From an uncultured Bacteroidales bacterium (GTDB lineage: Bacteria > Bacteroidota > Bacteroidia > Bacteroidales > Salinivirgaceae): a stretch of DNA of 34,041 bases. Numbering within the stretch: position 1 is the stretch's first letter; the number at the start of each line of letters is the position of its first letter. Below the pieces are notes generated by a model. That model was not told the origin of the DNA. It searched no databases and saw only the letters and a program-made list of their open reading frames with translations. Below are positions 7,235 through 15,599 of the stretch, piece after piece. The translations under genes and the position numbers were made by a program. The stretch is from assembly GCA_937981765.1 (NCBI GenBank), contig CALJOM010000018.1:1-34041 (forward strand). The letters are read 5' to 3'.

Positions 7235-7620
7235 TGTAATGCGTTTAATTAATTCGACTGCAAGGTCGGGATAATTTTTGGATATACAATTTTTTGGGTA
7301 ACATTTTTTGGCTTTTTGCCAATATATTTTTTATTTAATTTGCTATATGGTTTATAATAAGTATCATATGCATTTTTTATAGTTAGCCCTTGTAAGATTA
7401 TTTTTGGAGGCCAATATTTTATGTTATATGATTTATTTATAGGTATGAACCAGGTTGTGCCTTTTAATGAAATTGAACTATTTATAATTGCCTAAAAAAT
7501 TTTTTGTTTAGGCTTCTGTTTAAAAAAACGCTCGTTTATTAACAATGAGCATATTTATAGTTATACCTTTTGTTAACCAAATAACACAGGTTTTATATTG
7601 TTCTTAAATCGAATAATTTC
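7235..7620. other. AT-rich intergenic gap upstream of csp
   Basis: No convincing long gene lies in this stretch of about 385 nt. It probably contains the long leader/promoter of the leftward csp gene and the promoter of the rightward gene at 7657. A 16-codon ORF (7445-7495, MNQVVPFNEIELFIIA) is followed at once by an AT-rich inverted repeat (CCTAAA...TTTAGG, 7491-7512). A second weak hairpin has GCTC/GAGC arms at about 7532-7552. I see no tRNA or known riboswitch. Confidence 0.5.
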
Positions 7621-7628
7621 TATTTTTG
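7598..7628 (+). promoter_or_regulatory. Promoter of the 7657-8878 unit
   Basis: TTG at 7598-7600 and TATTTTTG at 7621-7628 are spaced by 20 nt, a full match to the Bacteroidota housekeeping promoter. The start would lie near 7635, giving a leader of about 22 nt. Confidence 0.75.
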
Positions 7629-7646
7629 AAAAGAACTATACAAAAG

Positions 7647-7652
7647 AGGAGG
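7647..7652 (+). promoter_or_regulatory. Strong Shine-Dalgarno site
   Basis: AGGAGG lies 4 nt before the ATG at 7657. Such perfect sites are uncommon in Bacteroidota, where initiation usually relies little on Shine-Dalgarno pairing. This one fixes the start codon. Confidence 0.7.
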
Positions 7653-7656
7653 ATGT

Positions 7657-7875
7657 ATGTTGCCCGACAAAAAAAGACCCGAATGGAAAGAGTTGGTTAC
7701 GGGGCAGAAAACGGTAACCCTTAAAAATTTTGTTTTGCAGATGAAAGTAACCCAGGCCATAAAGGATATAAAGGCCGGAAAAACAACGCCCGAAAAGGCT
7801 GTGGATGAAATTTACGAGCTATGCAGCAAATACGAAAAAGCCGTTATGCCCGATATGGATGCGATTTTTAACTAA
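7657..7875 (+). CDS. Small soluble protein, unknown function
   Basis: The product (72 aa) is charged and probably helical, with no signal peptide or membrane segment. The C-terminal half (IKDIKAGKTTPEKAVDEIYELCSKYEKAV) looks like an amphipathic helical hairpin. I do not recognise a family. The start is well supported by a complete promoter and an AGGAGG site. The next gene begins 19 nt downstream, so the two probably form one unit. Confidence 0.75.
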   Translation: MLPDKKRPEWKELVTGQKTVTLKNFVLQMKVTQAIKDIKAGKTTPEKAVDEIYELCSKYEKAVMPDMDAIFN

Positions 7876-7894
7876 CCTAAACAATCAGATTACT

Positions 7895-8878
7895 ATGAAC
7901 CATAAACTTTATACTCTTGCCGAGGTAAGCCAAATGATCCAAAACAACAAGGTTCTTGTGTTGGCCGGCGATGAGGAGCTACTAAAAAAACTTCCGAAAG
8001 GCAACTGGATGGGAGGAACGATACCTTATTTTATGAGTCCCGATGGCGGGAAGCTTACGCGCGATCTTATCCACGTTGCCGATTTTACAAGTTTAGCCCA
8101 AGAATTTAAAATCGTAACCTACGATGAAAAATCTATATCGCAGATCGTATCTCATGAGTACGAAAATGGATTTACATTTTTGATTCTTCCTCCTCTACAA
8201 CCGGTATGGCATGAGTTTGGAATCAACGCCCCGGAATATCCAAATATCTATATGAATCCGCTTGTTGGATGGGTTAGTGGTGTGGAATTTAGCGAATTTG
8301 GTAAGGTTATTCCCAAAACATTCGCTAATGGCAATTCTTTTGTCGATAAAGGAGTGGCCATGCATGTGAAATTACCTGATAATTTGCTTGCTCGTATAGA
8401 AATCCTTAATTTGTATAAACCAGGGAAAAGTATTCCTATACGTTTCCCCAAAAAGGGATTCGACACGAGTGTTTGTCTGGTGAATGGGAAAACCATGAGT
8501 TTATTCGATTATTTTGAGTCGGTGAATGCCGATGAGCGTTTTCCGATTGTTGCCAATTATTCCGGGGCCCATATTAACGTTGGGGCTATTTGGGACAGAA
8601 AGTCACGAGTTGCTAATATTTTTGCTCCCGTGTTTCCGGATACCGATTATTTTTTGGCCGAAACTAAAGAAATTGATTATGCTCGAGAGTTTGAAGCCCA
8701 CTTAGGTAAAACCGACACTGAAAAAATTCATTTTGCTTGCAATTGCTTGATGAATTATTTTACGTTTGGTCTGGAAGGTAAAACATTGAAAAATTTGGCC
8801 GGCCCGATAACGTTTGGAGAAATTGCCTACCATTTATTGAATCAAACGTTTGTTTACTTGATGATAGAGCCTCGATAA
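7895..8878 (+). CDS. Conserved-looking hypothetical protein, possibly FIST/DUF6976-like
   Basis: The product (327 aa) has no signal peptide or membrane span. The reading frame is open from 7805, but the ATG at 7895 is chosen because an earlier start would overlap the 72-aa gene. Visible patterns are GNWMGGTIPYF (36-46), a C282-x-C284 pair in FACNCLMNYF, and GPITFGEIAYHLLNQTF (303-319). The last two recall the C-terminal part of FIST-type sensory proteins, and I associate the whole with a DUF6976-like family from memory only. Function is unknown. It is the second gene of the unit starting at 7657, and a terminator follows at 8931. Confidence 0.75.
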   Translation: MNHKLYTLAEVSQMIQNNKVLVLAGDEELLKKLPKGNWMGGTIPYFMSPDGGKLTRDLIHVADFTSLAQEFKIVTYDEKSISQIVSHEYENGFTFLILPPLQPVWHEFGINAPEYPNIYMNPLVGWVSGVEFSEFGKVIPKTFANGNSFVDKGVAMHVKLPDNLLARIEILNLYKPGKSIPIRFPKKGFDTSVCLVNGKTMSLFDYFESVNADERFPIVANYSGAHINVGAIWDRKSRVANIFAPVFPDTDYFLAETKEIDYAREFEAHLGKTDTEKIHFACNCLMNYFTFGLEGKTLKNLAGPITFGEIAYHLLNQTFVYLMIEPR

Positions 8879-8930
8879 TAAATTTTGAAATACCTAAATG
8901 TAGCCCACAGAATCAGGGTTAAAAATCTCG

Positions 8931-8965
8931 AAGAGTTCGTCGGAAGACGGGCTCTTTTCTTTTTG
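8931..8965 (+). terminator. Intrinsic terminator after the 7657-8878 unit
   Basis: An 11-bp stem with two G-U pairs (AAGAGTTCGTC / GACGGGCTCTT, GGAA loop) is followed by TTCTTTTTG. From here to 9162 I see no gene; the next gene converges from the right. Confidence 0.85.
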
Positions 8966-9162
8966 TAAAAAAGAAGAATAAATTGCAGGAATGATTTAAG
9001 GCATGGTAGAGTTTTTATGCTGTCGGGTAATTCGGGATGAAATCCTCAAAGCAGTTTTGCCACAAAAGTTTTGGTGAGATTTTGGCTAGGTGAAATTTGA
9101 AGGAAATTTTGTCCTTTGATACAAAAGGGTGTAGATACAGGGCTGTTTTTTTTTGCAGAAAA

Positions 9163-9780
9163 TTACCATATTAATTGGCCGGCCCCTTCGCGGACAATAA
9201 CAGGCTCGTCGCCGGTGCAATCTACAACAGTGGATGGTGTTATGCCTCCGATTCCGGAATCAATAACCATATCGACAGTTCCGCGAAGGTTTTCCCAAAT
9301 TAATTCGGGATTGGTGAGGTATTCTGTAATATCGTCTACCGGGTCTTTCACAGAGGTAATTACCAGAGGTTCTTGAAGAAGCCGGATAATTTCAATCGGG
9401 ACATTGTGCGCTGAGATTCTGACTCCAACATTTTTACGGCTGAATCGGAGAACTTTGGTGAGTTGGTTGTTGGCTTCCAAAATAAAAGTAAACGGTCCCG
9501 GAAGATTTCGTTTGAGAAGTTTGAAGGTTTCTGTGGACAAGGGTTTGGTGTATTGACTAATTTGGCGAATATCGGAACAGAGCAGGGAGAAATTGGCCTC
9601 TTTTACTTTTTTGTTGCGTATTTCTGCCATTGATTCAATAGCCCTGGCATGGCGTAAACTGCAAGCAATTCCGTATACGGTATCGGTTGGGACAACCACC
9701 AGGCCGCCGTTGGCCAGGCATTCCATGGCTTGCCTGACCAAACGGGGATTGGGGGTTTCGGGATGTATCGATAGTAGCAT
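9163..9780 (-). CDS. Sua5/YciO/YrdC family protein (YciO-like)
   Basis: The product (205 aa) has the double-stranded-RNA-binding-like Sua5/YrdC fold, the family that makes threonylcarbamoyl-adenylate for tRNA t6A37. The nucleotide pocket appears as GGLVVVPTDTVYGIAC (25-40), followed by IRNKK and FSLLCSDI. The pattern in the second half (GPFTFILEANNQL, TPSTVVDCTGDEPVIVREGAG) is closer to E. coli YciO than to TsaC as I remember them. The precise role is therefore less certain than for a true TsaC/Sua5. The ATG starts immediately after the stop of the upstream aldolase gene (0 nt gap). Confidence 0.9.
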   Translation of the reverse strand: MLLSIHPETPNPRLVRQAMECLANGGLVVVPTDTVYGIACSLRHARAIESMAEIRNKKVKEANFSLLCSDIRQISQYTKPLSTETFKLLKRNLPGPFTFILEANNQLTKVLRFSRKNVGVRISAHNVPIEIIRLLQEPLVITSVKDPVDDITEYLTNPELIWENLRGTVDMVIDSGIGGITPSTVVDCTGDEPVIVREGAGQLIW

Positions 9781-10437
9781 TTACCCGTTAAGTTTTTTAT
9801 AATCGTTTAAAAATTGCTGCAATCCAATATCGGTAAGTGGGTGTTTAAATAAACCCATAATTGCGCTGAGCGGACAGGTTACAACATCGGCCCCAACTTC
9901 CATACACTTGATAATGTGCATAGAGTGACGAATGGATGCTGCCAGAACCTGTGTCGGGAACTCGTAATAGTTGTAAGTGTCAACAATCTGACGTATTAAT
10001 TCAACACCGTCGGTGCTATGGTCATCGAGGCGACCAATGAATGGGGAAACGTAGGTTGCACCCGCTTTAGCAGCCAGAAGAGCTTGTCCGGGAGAAAACA
10101 CCAGGGTGCAGTTGGTGCGTATTCCTTTGTTGGAAAAATATTTGATGGCTTTAATCCCGTCTTTGATCATGGGAACCTTCACCACAATGTTTTTGTGCAG
10201 CGATGCCAGTTTTTCGCCTTCCCGAATTATTCCCTCATAATCGGTGCTTATAACCTCGGCACTTACGTCACCATCAACAATGTTACAGATTTTTACATAA
10301 TGATCCAGAATGTTCTGCTCTCCGGCAATACCTTCTTTTGCCATTAACGAAGGGTTGGTGGTAACGCCGTCGAGTACACCAAGATCCTGCGCTTCACGGA
10401 TTTGATCCAGATTGGCGGTGTCGATAAAAAATTTCAT
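9781..10437 (-). CDS. fsa: Fructose-6-phosphate aldolase / transaldolase-like protein
   Basis: The product (218 aa) belongs to the short TalC/MipB class-I aldolase subfamily, TIM barrels that form a Schiff base. The N-terminal [16 protein letters not shown], the motif [12 protein letters not shown] (24-35) and the catalytic lysine K87 in NIVVKVPM are all present. The length is typical of FSA/short transaldolases. The substrate cannot be settled from sequence: in many bacteria this subfamily acts as the pentose-phosphate transaldolase. It forms a two-gene unit with the YciO-like gene. A TAnnTTTG box lies 66 nt upstream on the same strand. Confidence 0.94.
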   Translation of the reverse strand: MKFFIDTANLDQIREAQDLGVLDGVTTNPSLMAKEGIAGEQNILDHYVKICNIVDGDVSAEVISTDYEGIIREGEKLASLHKNIVVKVPMIKDGIKAIKYFSNKGIRTNCTLVFSPGQALLAAKAGATYVSPFIGRLDDHSTDGVELIRQIVDTYNYYEFPTQVLAASIRHSMHIIKCMEVGADVVTCPLSAIMGLFKHPLTDIGLQQFLNDYKKLNG

Positions 10438-10502
10438 ATCGCTTAAGGTTTAAAGTGGATTGATTTTAAAGTTTTAAAGTTCGATTCCTATCAAAATTTG
10501 TG

Positions 10503-10510
10503 CAAAGATA
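10503..10510 (-). promoter_or_regulatory. -10 box for the fsa operon
   Basis: On the minus strand this reads TATCTTTG, a match to TAnnTTTG. A TTG lies 23 nt upstream, slightly farther than usual. The leader would be about 60 nt. Confidence 0.5.
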
Positions 10511-10638
10511 CTTTTTCCTTTAGTAGTGTAGGGCAATTTTTATTTTTTGTTTTGTGGGTGAAGGACATAAGGGACTAGAGGGTTTGTTTTCTGCACAAAA
10601 ATTGCTAAATTTTGCTTCGAATTTTCAAAAAGCAAATT

Positions 10639-12686
10639 ATGAAAACGATCGGTGTGACTTTTGTTTACTTTCTCGGAGTTTTAAGCGCGCTTGCCTTAAA
10701 TACTCTAACCCCAAGTTCTCCATCCAATGGTGCAACCCATCAAAATACTAATATTACTTTATATATTAACACGGTAATGAGTGCCACTCAATACGATTAT
10801 ATGCTCGACACCATTCCAATTTTTGATTCGCCGGCTTTACGGTAACCTACTCACACCAACAGTTTTTCGAGTTGGACCCCCAACGATTTATATTACGGAA
10901 AAAACCATTATTGGAAAGTTTGAGCACGCAACTCAACCGAAACTTCCAACTGGTCGGAAACCTGGAGTTTTGCAACTCGATTGTTAGGTGCGGTTCAATC
11001 TTCGCCAACAAATGGTTCTGTAGATAGAGGAGTTTCACTCACGCTGTCCATAACAACGTATGGTTCAAGATATTACGATTATCAAATAGATACATACTGT
11101 AATTACGTTCAATTCTTCGGCTTTACAGCAATATACTCATGACCATTCCTAAGTGGGCAAATAATCAACAATTTGCGTTACGGGCAGAAATACTATTGGA
11201 GGGGGCGTGGTAGAAACAATAATAGCACACGCCTTGGTCGTCAGCATGGGAGTTTACCACCAGTGCCTATGGAGCTACACAGTCGAGTCTGGCTAATGGA
11301 GCGGTAAATCGACCGGTCAACAACTTAAGCCTCTCGGTAAGCAAAATAGCTGGTAACAGTTTTATAGATTATCAGATAGATACGTATTTGTCGTTTAATT
11401 CACCACTGTTGCTGCAACCCACTCATACCGATTCCTACTCGATCCAAACAATATCGGTTTTGCGATACGGTCGGCTTTACTATTGGCGTGTTAGAGGGCG
11501 TCATAGTTTGGATACTTTGTTGTGGAGCAGCGTCTTTACTTTTGTTACGGAATATCATCTAACAACTCCACCGGTTTTGGTTTCGCCAGCCAACAACGGT
11601 ATAGGGATTTCGTACCAAAAGGTATTACTATCGTGGAATACTATTGCTAACGCAACCAGTTATGAATTTAAGGTGTCTCTCGACAATGGTTTTATTCAGG
11701 TTGTGCAAAGTGGAAAAACCAATTTATCGTTTACCAACGTTTCTAACCTTAACCCATATACTAGTTATTACTGGAGGGTTAGAGGGGAAAATGCCAGTGG
11801 ATATTGGCCATGGTCTCAGGTGTGGAAATTTACGACCCAAGACGTAGTTTTAGTTCCCCAGTTTTGATTTCACCTGCCAACGGAGCTACTAATCACCCTA
11901 CAACAATCACTTACCAGTGGGGCTCGGTGTTCGTAGCAAATCAATATATTTTAAATAATGTTGAGGCAAACTCTGGGTTTACCACAGCGGTAAGCACGTT
12001 CACCACGTCGGGGCTAAGTCCCCAATTAACAGGATTTCCTGAGAATTTTACTTTGTATGGCGAGCTAATGCTGCGGATGGAATCACGGAGAGCGTGTGGT
12101 TGGAGGTGTGGTCTTTTACCACAGGGTTGAGTCCGTTGGCTGCGCCGGTGTTGATAAGTCCGGCCAACAATTCGGGAAATATGCCTTTGTCGTTAACGCT
12201 GGTTTGGAATTCGGTGGCTAACGCTAGTGGATATGAATATGTTTTCGGAATTGATTCTCAGTTTAGCAGCTATATTGGCAGTGGAACAGTAACGTGTATC
12301 AGCATGCGGATAGAGCTTCCGGCCTACACTATCCAATATTTCTGGCGGGTTCGTGTGAGAAATTCAAACCAAACTTCGTCTTGGCCGGAGGTGTTGAATT
12401 TCCGTACTGAAACGTTGGTTTCTGTCGTTGAGTCTAACGCTATTTTACAAGTAACACCAAATCCGTTAGTTGATATCGTGCGTTTTTCCACTTATCGTTA
12501 ACTATAAAGCCTACTACGCTGGAAATCGTTGATATTTACTGCAGAGTGGTGTTTACTGAAAATCTTCAAGTAGCGAATTTCGGTAATTGATTTATCGAAA
12601 CAACCTTTGGGATTTTAATTTGTGCGTCTGTTGGCTGGAGAGCCATGGGTGGTGTAGAAAATTGTAAAACTCTAACATTCACTTAA
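10639..12686 (+). pseudogene. Decayed gene for a secreted FN3-like repeat protein with Por sorting domain
   Basis: The ATG at 10639 opens a clear signal peptide (MKTIGVTFVYFLGVLSALA). About six fibronectin-III-like units follow, each starting like SSPTNG or PVLISPANNG and ending in YYWRVRGRN...WS...FTT. The coding frame is broken repeatedly. In-frame stops lie at 10843 (TAA), 10921 (TGA where the repeat expects Arg) and 11140 (TGA). Frame changes occur near 11230, 11860 and 12065-12100. A stop at 12499 falls inside a C-terminal domain that begins LQVTPNPLVDIVRFS and continues in other frames as LEIVDIY and FGIL. This is a type-A sorting domain of type IX secretion. The intact ancestor would have been about 680 aa. 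No insertion element is visible. Confidence 0.85.
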
Positions 12687-12740
12687 TCAGTTTTATAGAT
12701 AATTTGCGCGGTGATTTTTATCAAAAAATATGCGAAAATT

Positions 12741-12771
12741 TTGGTGGTGATAAATAGTTATTTTAATTTTG
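12741..12771 (+). promoter_or_regulatory. Promoter of the TetR/ABC exporter operon
   Basis: TTG at 12741-12743 and TAATTTTG at 12764-12771 are separated by 20 nt. The predicted start is near 12778 and the ATG of the TetR gene is at 12797. No obvious palindromic operator overlaps the boxes. Confidence 0.7.
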
Positions 12772-12796
12772 ACCGACTGGACAATCAAAATAAAAT

Positions 12797-13375
12797 ATGC
12801 CACGCACACGTCAACAGTATGAGGAGCTACGAAGAGAAAAAATGCAACACATAATGGATGCTGCTCTTGAAATTTTTTCCACTAAGGGATTTCATGCCTC
12901 AACAATTGCCGATATTGCCCAAAAAGCCGGGGTGGCTAAGGGGTTAATATACAATTATTTTAAATCCAAAGAAGATTTGTTGTACCAGATAATATCGCGT
13001 TTTTTTGAGGCCATTGTTGAGAAATTCGATGAAAACAACAACGGGGTGCTTACATCTGAAGAGATGCGGCTTTACATTAACGATATATTTGGAAAGGTTG
13101 TTAAAAATCGCTCCTCATGGAAACTCTATTTTTCGGTAATGTTGCAACCCAATGTGTTTAGCCGGGAAATTATCGAAAAGCTCGAACACAAATACATGCC
13201 AATGGTAACCATGATGATAGAATATTTCAGGCGAGCGGGATATCCGAATCCCGAAATGGAATATCAGATTTTGCATACCATTTCGGATGGGATAGTTATC
13301 AATTATTTGGTTAACGAAAATTTCCCGTTGGAGGAGATAAAAAACGAATTGTTACGACGATATTTTGATCAATAA
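12797..13375 (+). CDS. TetR/AcrR family transcriptional regulator
   Basis: The product (192 aa) has an N-terminal helix-turn-helix at about residues 30-58 (STIADIAQKAGVAKGLIYNYFKS), preceded by MDAALEIFSTKGF. The C-terminal ligand domain is divergent, as usual. It is the first gene of an operon of six, so it probably autoregulates and controls the transporter genes in response to a small molecule that the system handles. The next gene starts 9 nt after its stop. The length is normal for the family. Confidence 0.93.
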   Translation: MPRTRQQYEELRREKMQHIMDAALEIFSTKGFHASTIADIAQKAGVAKGLIYNYFKSKEDLLYQIISRFFEAIVEKFDENNNGVLTSEEMRLYINDIFGKVVKNRSSWKLYFSVMLQPNVFSREIIEKLEHKYMPMVTMMIEYFRRAGYPNPEMEYQILHTISDGIVINYLVNENFPLEEIKNELLRRYFDQ

Positions 13376-13384
13376 CTTCATACC

Positions 13385-14134
13385 ATGAAACAAAAAATTT
13401 TGTTTACCATTTTGTGGTTCATTGTATCACGCGTTGTTAGTGCACAAGATGCAACCGAGATTGTTCGGCGGGCCGATGAGAAAATGCGCGGCGAAAAATC
13501 GAGCTATAGTGAGATGACTATGCGAATTGTGCGTCCCACCTGGGAACGTTCGATATCGTTTAAAAGCTGGAGCAAGGGGCGAGAACTTTCCCTTTTGTAC
13601 ATTACGGCTCCGGCGCGCGAGAAGGGACAGGCTTTTCTTAAAATTAACCATGACATGTGGAGTTGGAATCCCACCATTAACCGTACGGTAAAACTTCCTC
13701 CTTCCATGCTCTCTCAAGGCTGGATGGGATCCGATTTTACCAACGACGATATGCTTAACCAACGCTCCATTGTTGTGGATTATTCTCATAGCATTAGCAG
13801 CGAGGAGGTTATTGACGGATTCGACAGCTGGCTTATTGTTTTAAATCCAAAGCCTAATGCGCCGGTAGTGTGGGGAAAGGTTGAGCTATGGATTTCCAAG
13901 AAACACTTTCTGATTCTAAAATCGGCATACTACGATGAAGAATTTTCCTTGGTTAAAACCGAGCGGGCATCGCGGGTAAAAGAAATGGACGGAAGGTTAA
14001 TTCCCACGGTTTATGAAATTATTCCGGCCGATGAGCCTAATAAGAAAACCATGGTGGAACTTAACAGCATTAAATTCAACATAGATATTAACGATAATTT
14101 TTTCTCGCTGCGTAATTTAACTCAGGTTAAGTAG
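13385..14134 (+). CDS. LolA-like periplasmic protein (outer membrane lipoprotein-sorting protein family)
   Basis: The product (249 aa) starts with a signal peptide of about 20 residues (MKQKILFTILWFIVSRVVSAQ). The mature part matches the LolA/LppX-like half-barrel proteins annotated as outer membrane lipoprotein-sorting proteins: DATEIVRRADEKMRGEKSSYSEMTM, then GQAFLKINHDMWSWNP (about 80-95) and the WGKVELWISKKHF segment. These proteins carry hydrophobic ligands through the periplasm. In the operon it sits between a regulator and FtsX-type permeases, so it probably accepts or delivers the molecule those permeases move. It is not the housekeeping LolA; the cargo is unknown. Confidence 0.85.
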   Translation: MKQKILFTILWFIVSRVVSAQDATEIVRRADEKMRGEKSSYSEMTMRIVRPTWERSISFKSWSKGRELSLLYITAPAREKGQAFLKINHDMWSWNPTINRTVKLPPSMLSQGWMGSDFTNDDMLNQRSIVVDYSHSISSEEVIDGFDSWLIVLNPKPNAPVVWGKVELWISKKHFLILKSAYYDEEFSLVKTERASRVKEMDGRLIPTVYEIIPADEPNKKTMVELNSIKFNIDINDNFFSLRNLTQVK

Positions 14135-14156
14135 CGGATACCAAAACGTAACGATT

Positions 14157-15569
14157 ATGAGTTATTTAAAAATGGCACAACGCAATCTGTGGAGAAACAA
14201 GCGTCGTACGGTCATAACCGTTTCAAGCATATTTTTCGCAACCTTGTTTGCAGTGGTTATGCGTTCGTTTCAGCTTGGCTCCTATTCATTGATGATTCGC
14301 AATTCTATTGAACAATACTATGGATTTATTCGGATTCAACACTCGGGTTATACTCAGGATCCTGTATTGGAAAACACGTTTGAATCCAACAGAGAGCTTT
14401 TGGACAAAATTCAGAACATCTCTAATGTGAAAGCAGTTACACCTCGCCTTGAAACATTTTCGTTGGCATCGTCTGGGAATATTTCCAAAGGAGTGCTCGT
14501 TCTTGGAATTGACCCGGAGACCGAAACACGTTTTTCCAATCCCGAAAATTTTCTAATTCGATTTAAATTAACGCCAAAAGTGATAGAATCTCTTTCGAGA
14601 GACTCCTTTCTGTACCCTCTTTTGGAAGTGATTTCGAAACATAGAGATGCTGTATTTGCCGATAAATTTGAACTCAGGGAAATTTTTGCCGATGATCCGA
14701 TCAGCCATTCGAAATTACGCAAAATATTGGAGTTGTCTGAGGTAGAGGGTCGTTTTCTATCCAGCAACGATCGCGGAGTTGTACTATCATCCCGTTTGGC
14801 CCGGTTTTTAAAACTGGAGGTTGGTGATTCGGTAATTTTGATGGGGCAAGGCTATCAAGGGGCTTCTGCAGTAGGAGTTTATCCAATTGTTGGGATAGTG
14901 AAAATTCCAAATCCAGAGCTCGATAATCGAGTGGTTTACATGCCGCTGAATTTGGCTCAGGAGTTTACTAACGTTTTGAACCGCATTTCGTACTTTGCCA
15001 TAAATTTGAACAATACGTCGGATAATCAACTGAGAATCACTGCCGACAGCATAAAAGCTATTGTGACCGAAAGCTATCTTGACGTAAAAACGTGGCAGGA
15101 ACTTAATCGTGTGTTGGTTCAGCAAATTGAAAGCGACAATCAAAGTGGCAATGCCTTTTTGTTTTTGCTCTATTTGGTGGTCTTTTTCGGGATATTGGGA
15201 ACTGTTATTATGATGGTTCACGAACGAATTCATGAGTTTGGGGTATTGATTTCTCTCGGCATGCAGAAACACAAATTGATTTTCAGTCTGTTTCTCGAAT
15301 TGGTGTTGATGGCGCTTATGGGAATTGGTTTCGGATTTCTCGTTGGAATTCCGATAATACAGTACTACAGTTTTTATCCCATACGGCTTTCGGGTGATTT
15401 GGCAAATATGATGACAGAAATGGGGTTTGAACCTTTGCTGCCTATGGCACCGGTGAGCGGTTTTGTCTGGGGGCAGGGTATTGTTACCTTAATTATGGTC
15501 ATGATAGCCAGTTTGTATCCTATTCGGAAGATTATTAAATTACAGGTTGTCAGTGCATTGAAAAGATAA
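14157..15569 (+). CDS. ABC transporter permease, FtsX/LolC/MacB type (first)
   Basis: The product (470 aa) has the four-helix topology of MacB/LolCE permeases: a membrane helix at about 18-40, a large periplasmic domain to about 328, and three helices at about 332-354, 376-400 and 438-456. The coupling segment VHERIHEFGVLISLGM (354-369) is characteristic. An unusual helical stretch of about 64 residues (about 132-195, starting LTPKVIESLSRDS) interrupts the periplasmic domain between the GIDPETE motif and EGRFLSSNDRGVVLSS. It is paired with the second permease 30 nt downstream; together they would form the heterodimeric channel. Confidence 0.93.
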   Translation: MSYLKMAQRNLWRNKRRTVITVSSIFFATLFAVVMRSFQLGSYSLMIRNSIEQYYGFIRIQHSGYTQDPVLENTFESNRELLDKIQNISNVKAVTPRLETFSLASSGNISKGVLVLGIDPETETRFSNPENFLIRFKLTPKVIESLSRDSFLYPLLEVISKHRDAVFADKFELREIFADDPISHSKLRKILELSEVEGRFLSSNDRGVVLSSRLARFLKLEVGDSVILMGQGYQGASAVGVYPIVGIVKIPNPELDNRVVYMPLNLAQEFTNVLNRISYFAINLNNTSDNQLRITADSIKAIVTESYLDVKTWQELNRVLVQQIESDNQSGNAFLFLLYLVVFFGILGTVIMMVHERIHEFGVLISLGMQKHKLIFSLFLELVLMALMGIGFGFLVGIPIIQYYSFYPIRLSGDLANMMTEMGFEPLLPMAPVSGFVWGQGIVTLIMVMIASLYPIRKIIKLQVVSALKR

Positions 15570-15599
15570 AATGTGAATTACATCAAAAACGAAAAAACA

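Noticed and set aside
9105..9121. AAGGA...TCCTT hairpin as a terminator for the leftward YciO-like gene.
   Set aside because: It has only five base pairs and no clear T-run on the minus strand.
10477..10497. AAAGTTCGATTCCTAT looks like a tRNA T-arm (GTTCGATTC).
   Set aside because: The flanking bases do not form the 5-bp T stem, and no acceptor, D or anticodon arms are found around it.
15573..15599. GTG start for the second permease, preceded by ATG at 15571.
   Set aside because: The ATG at 15571 is followed at once by TGA. The GTG is possible, but the ATG at 15600 aligns with the start of the paralogous permease.
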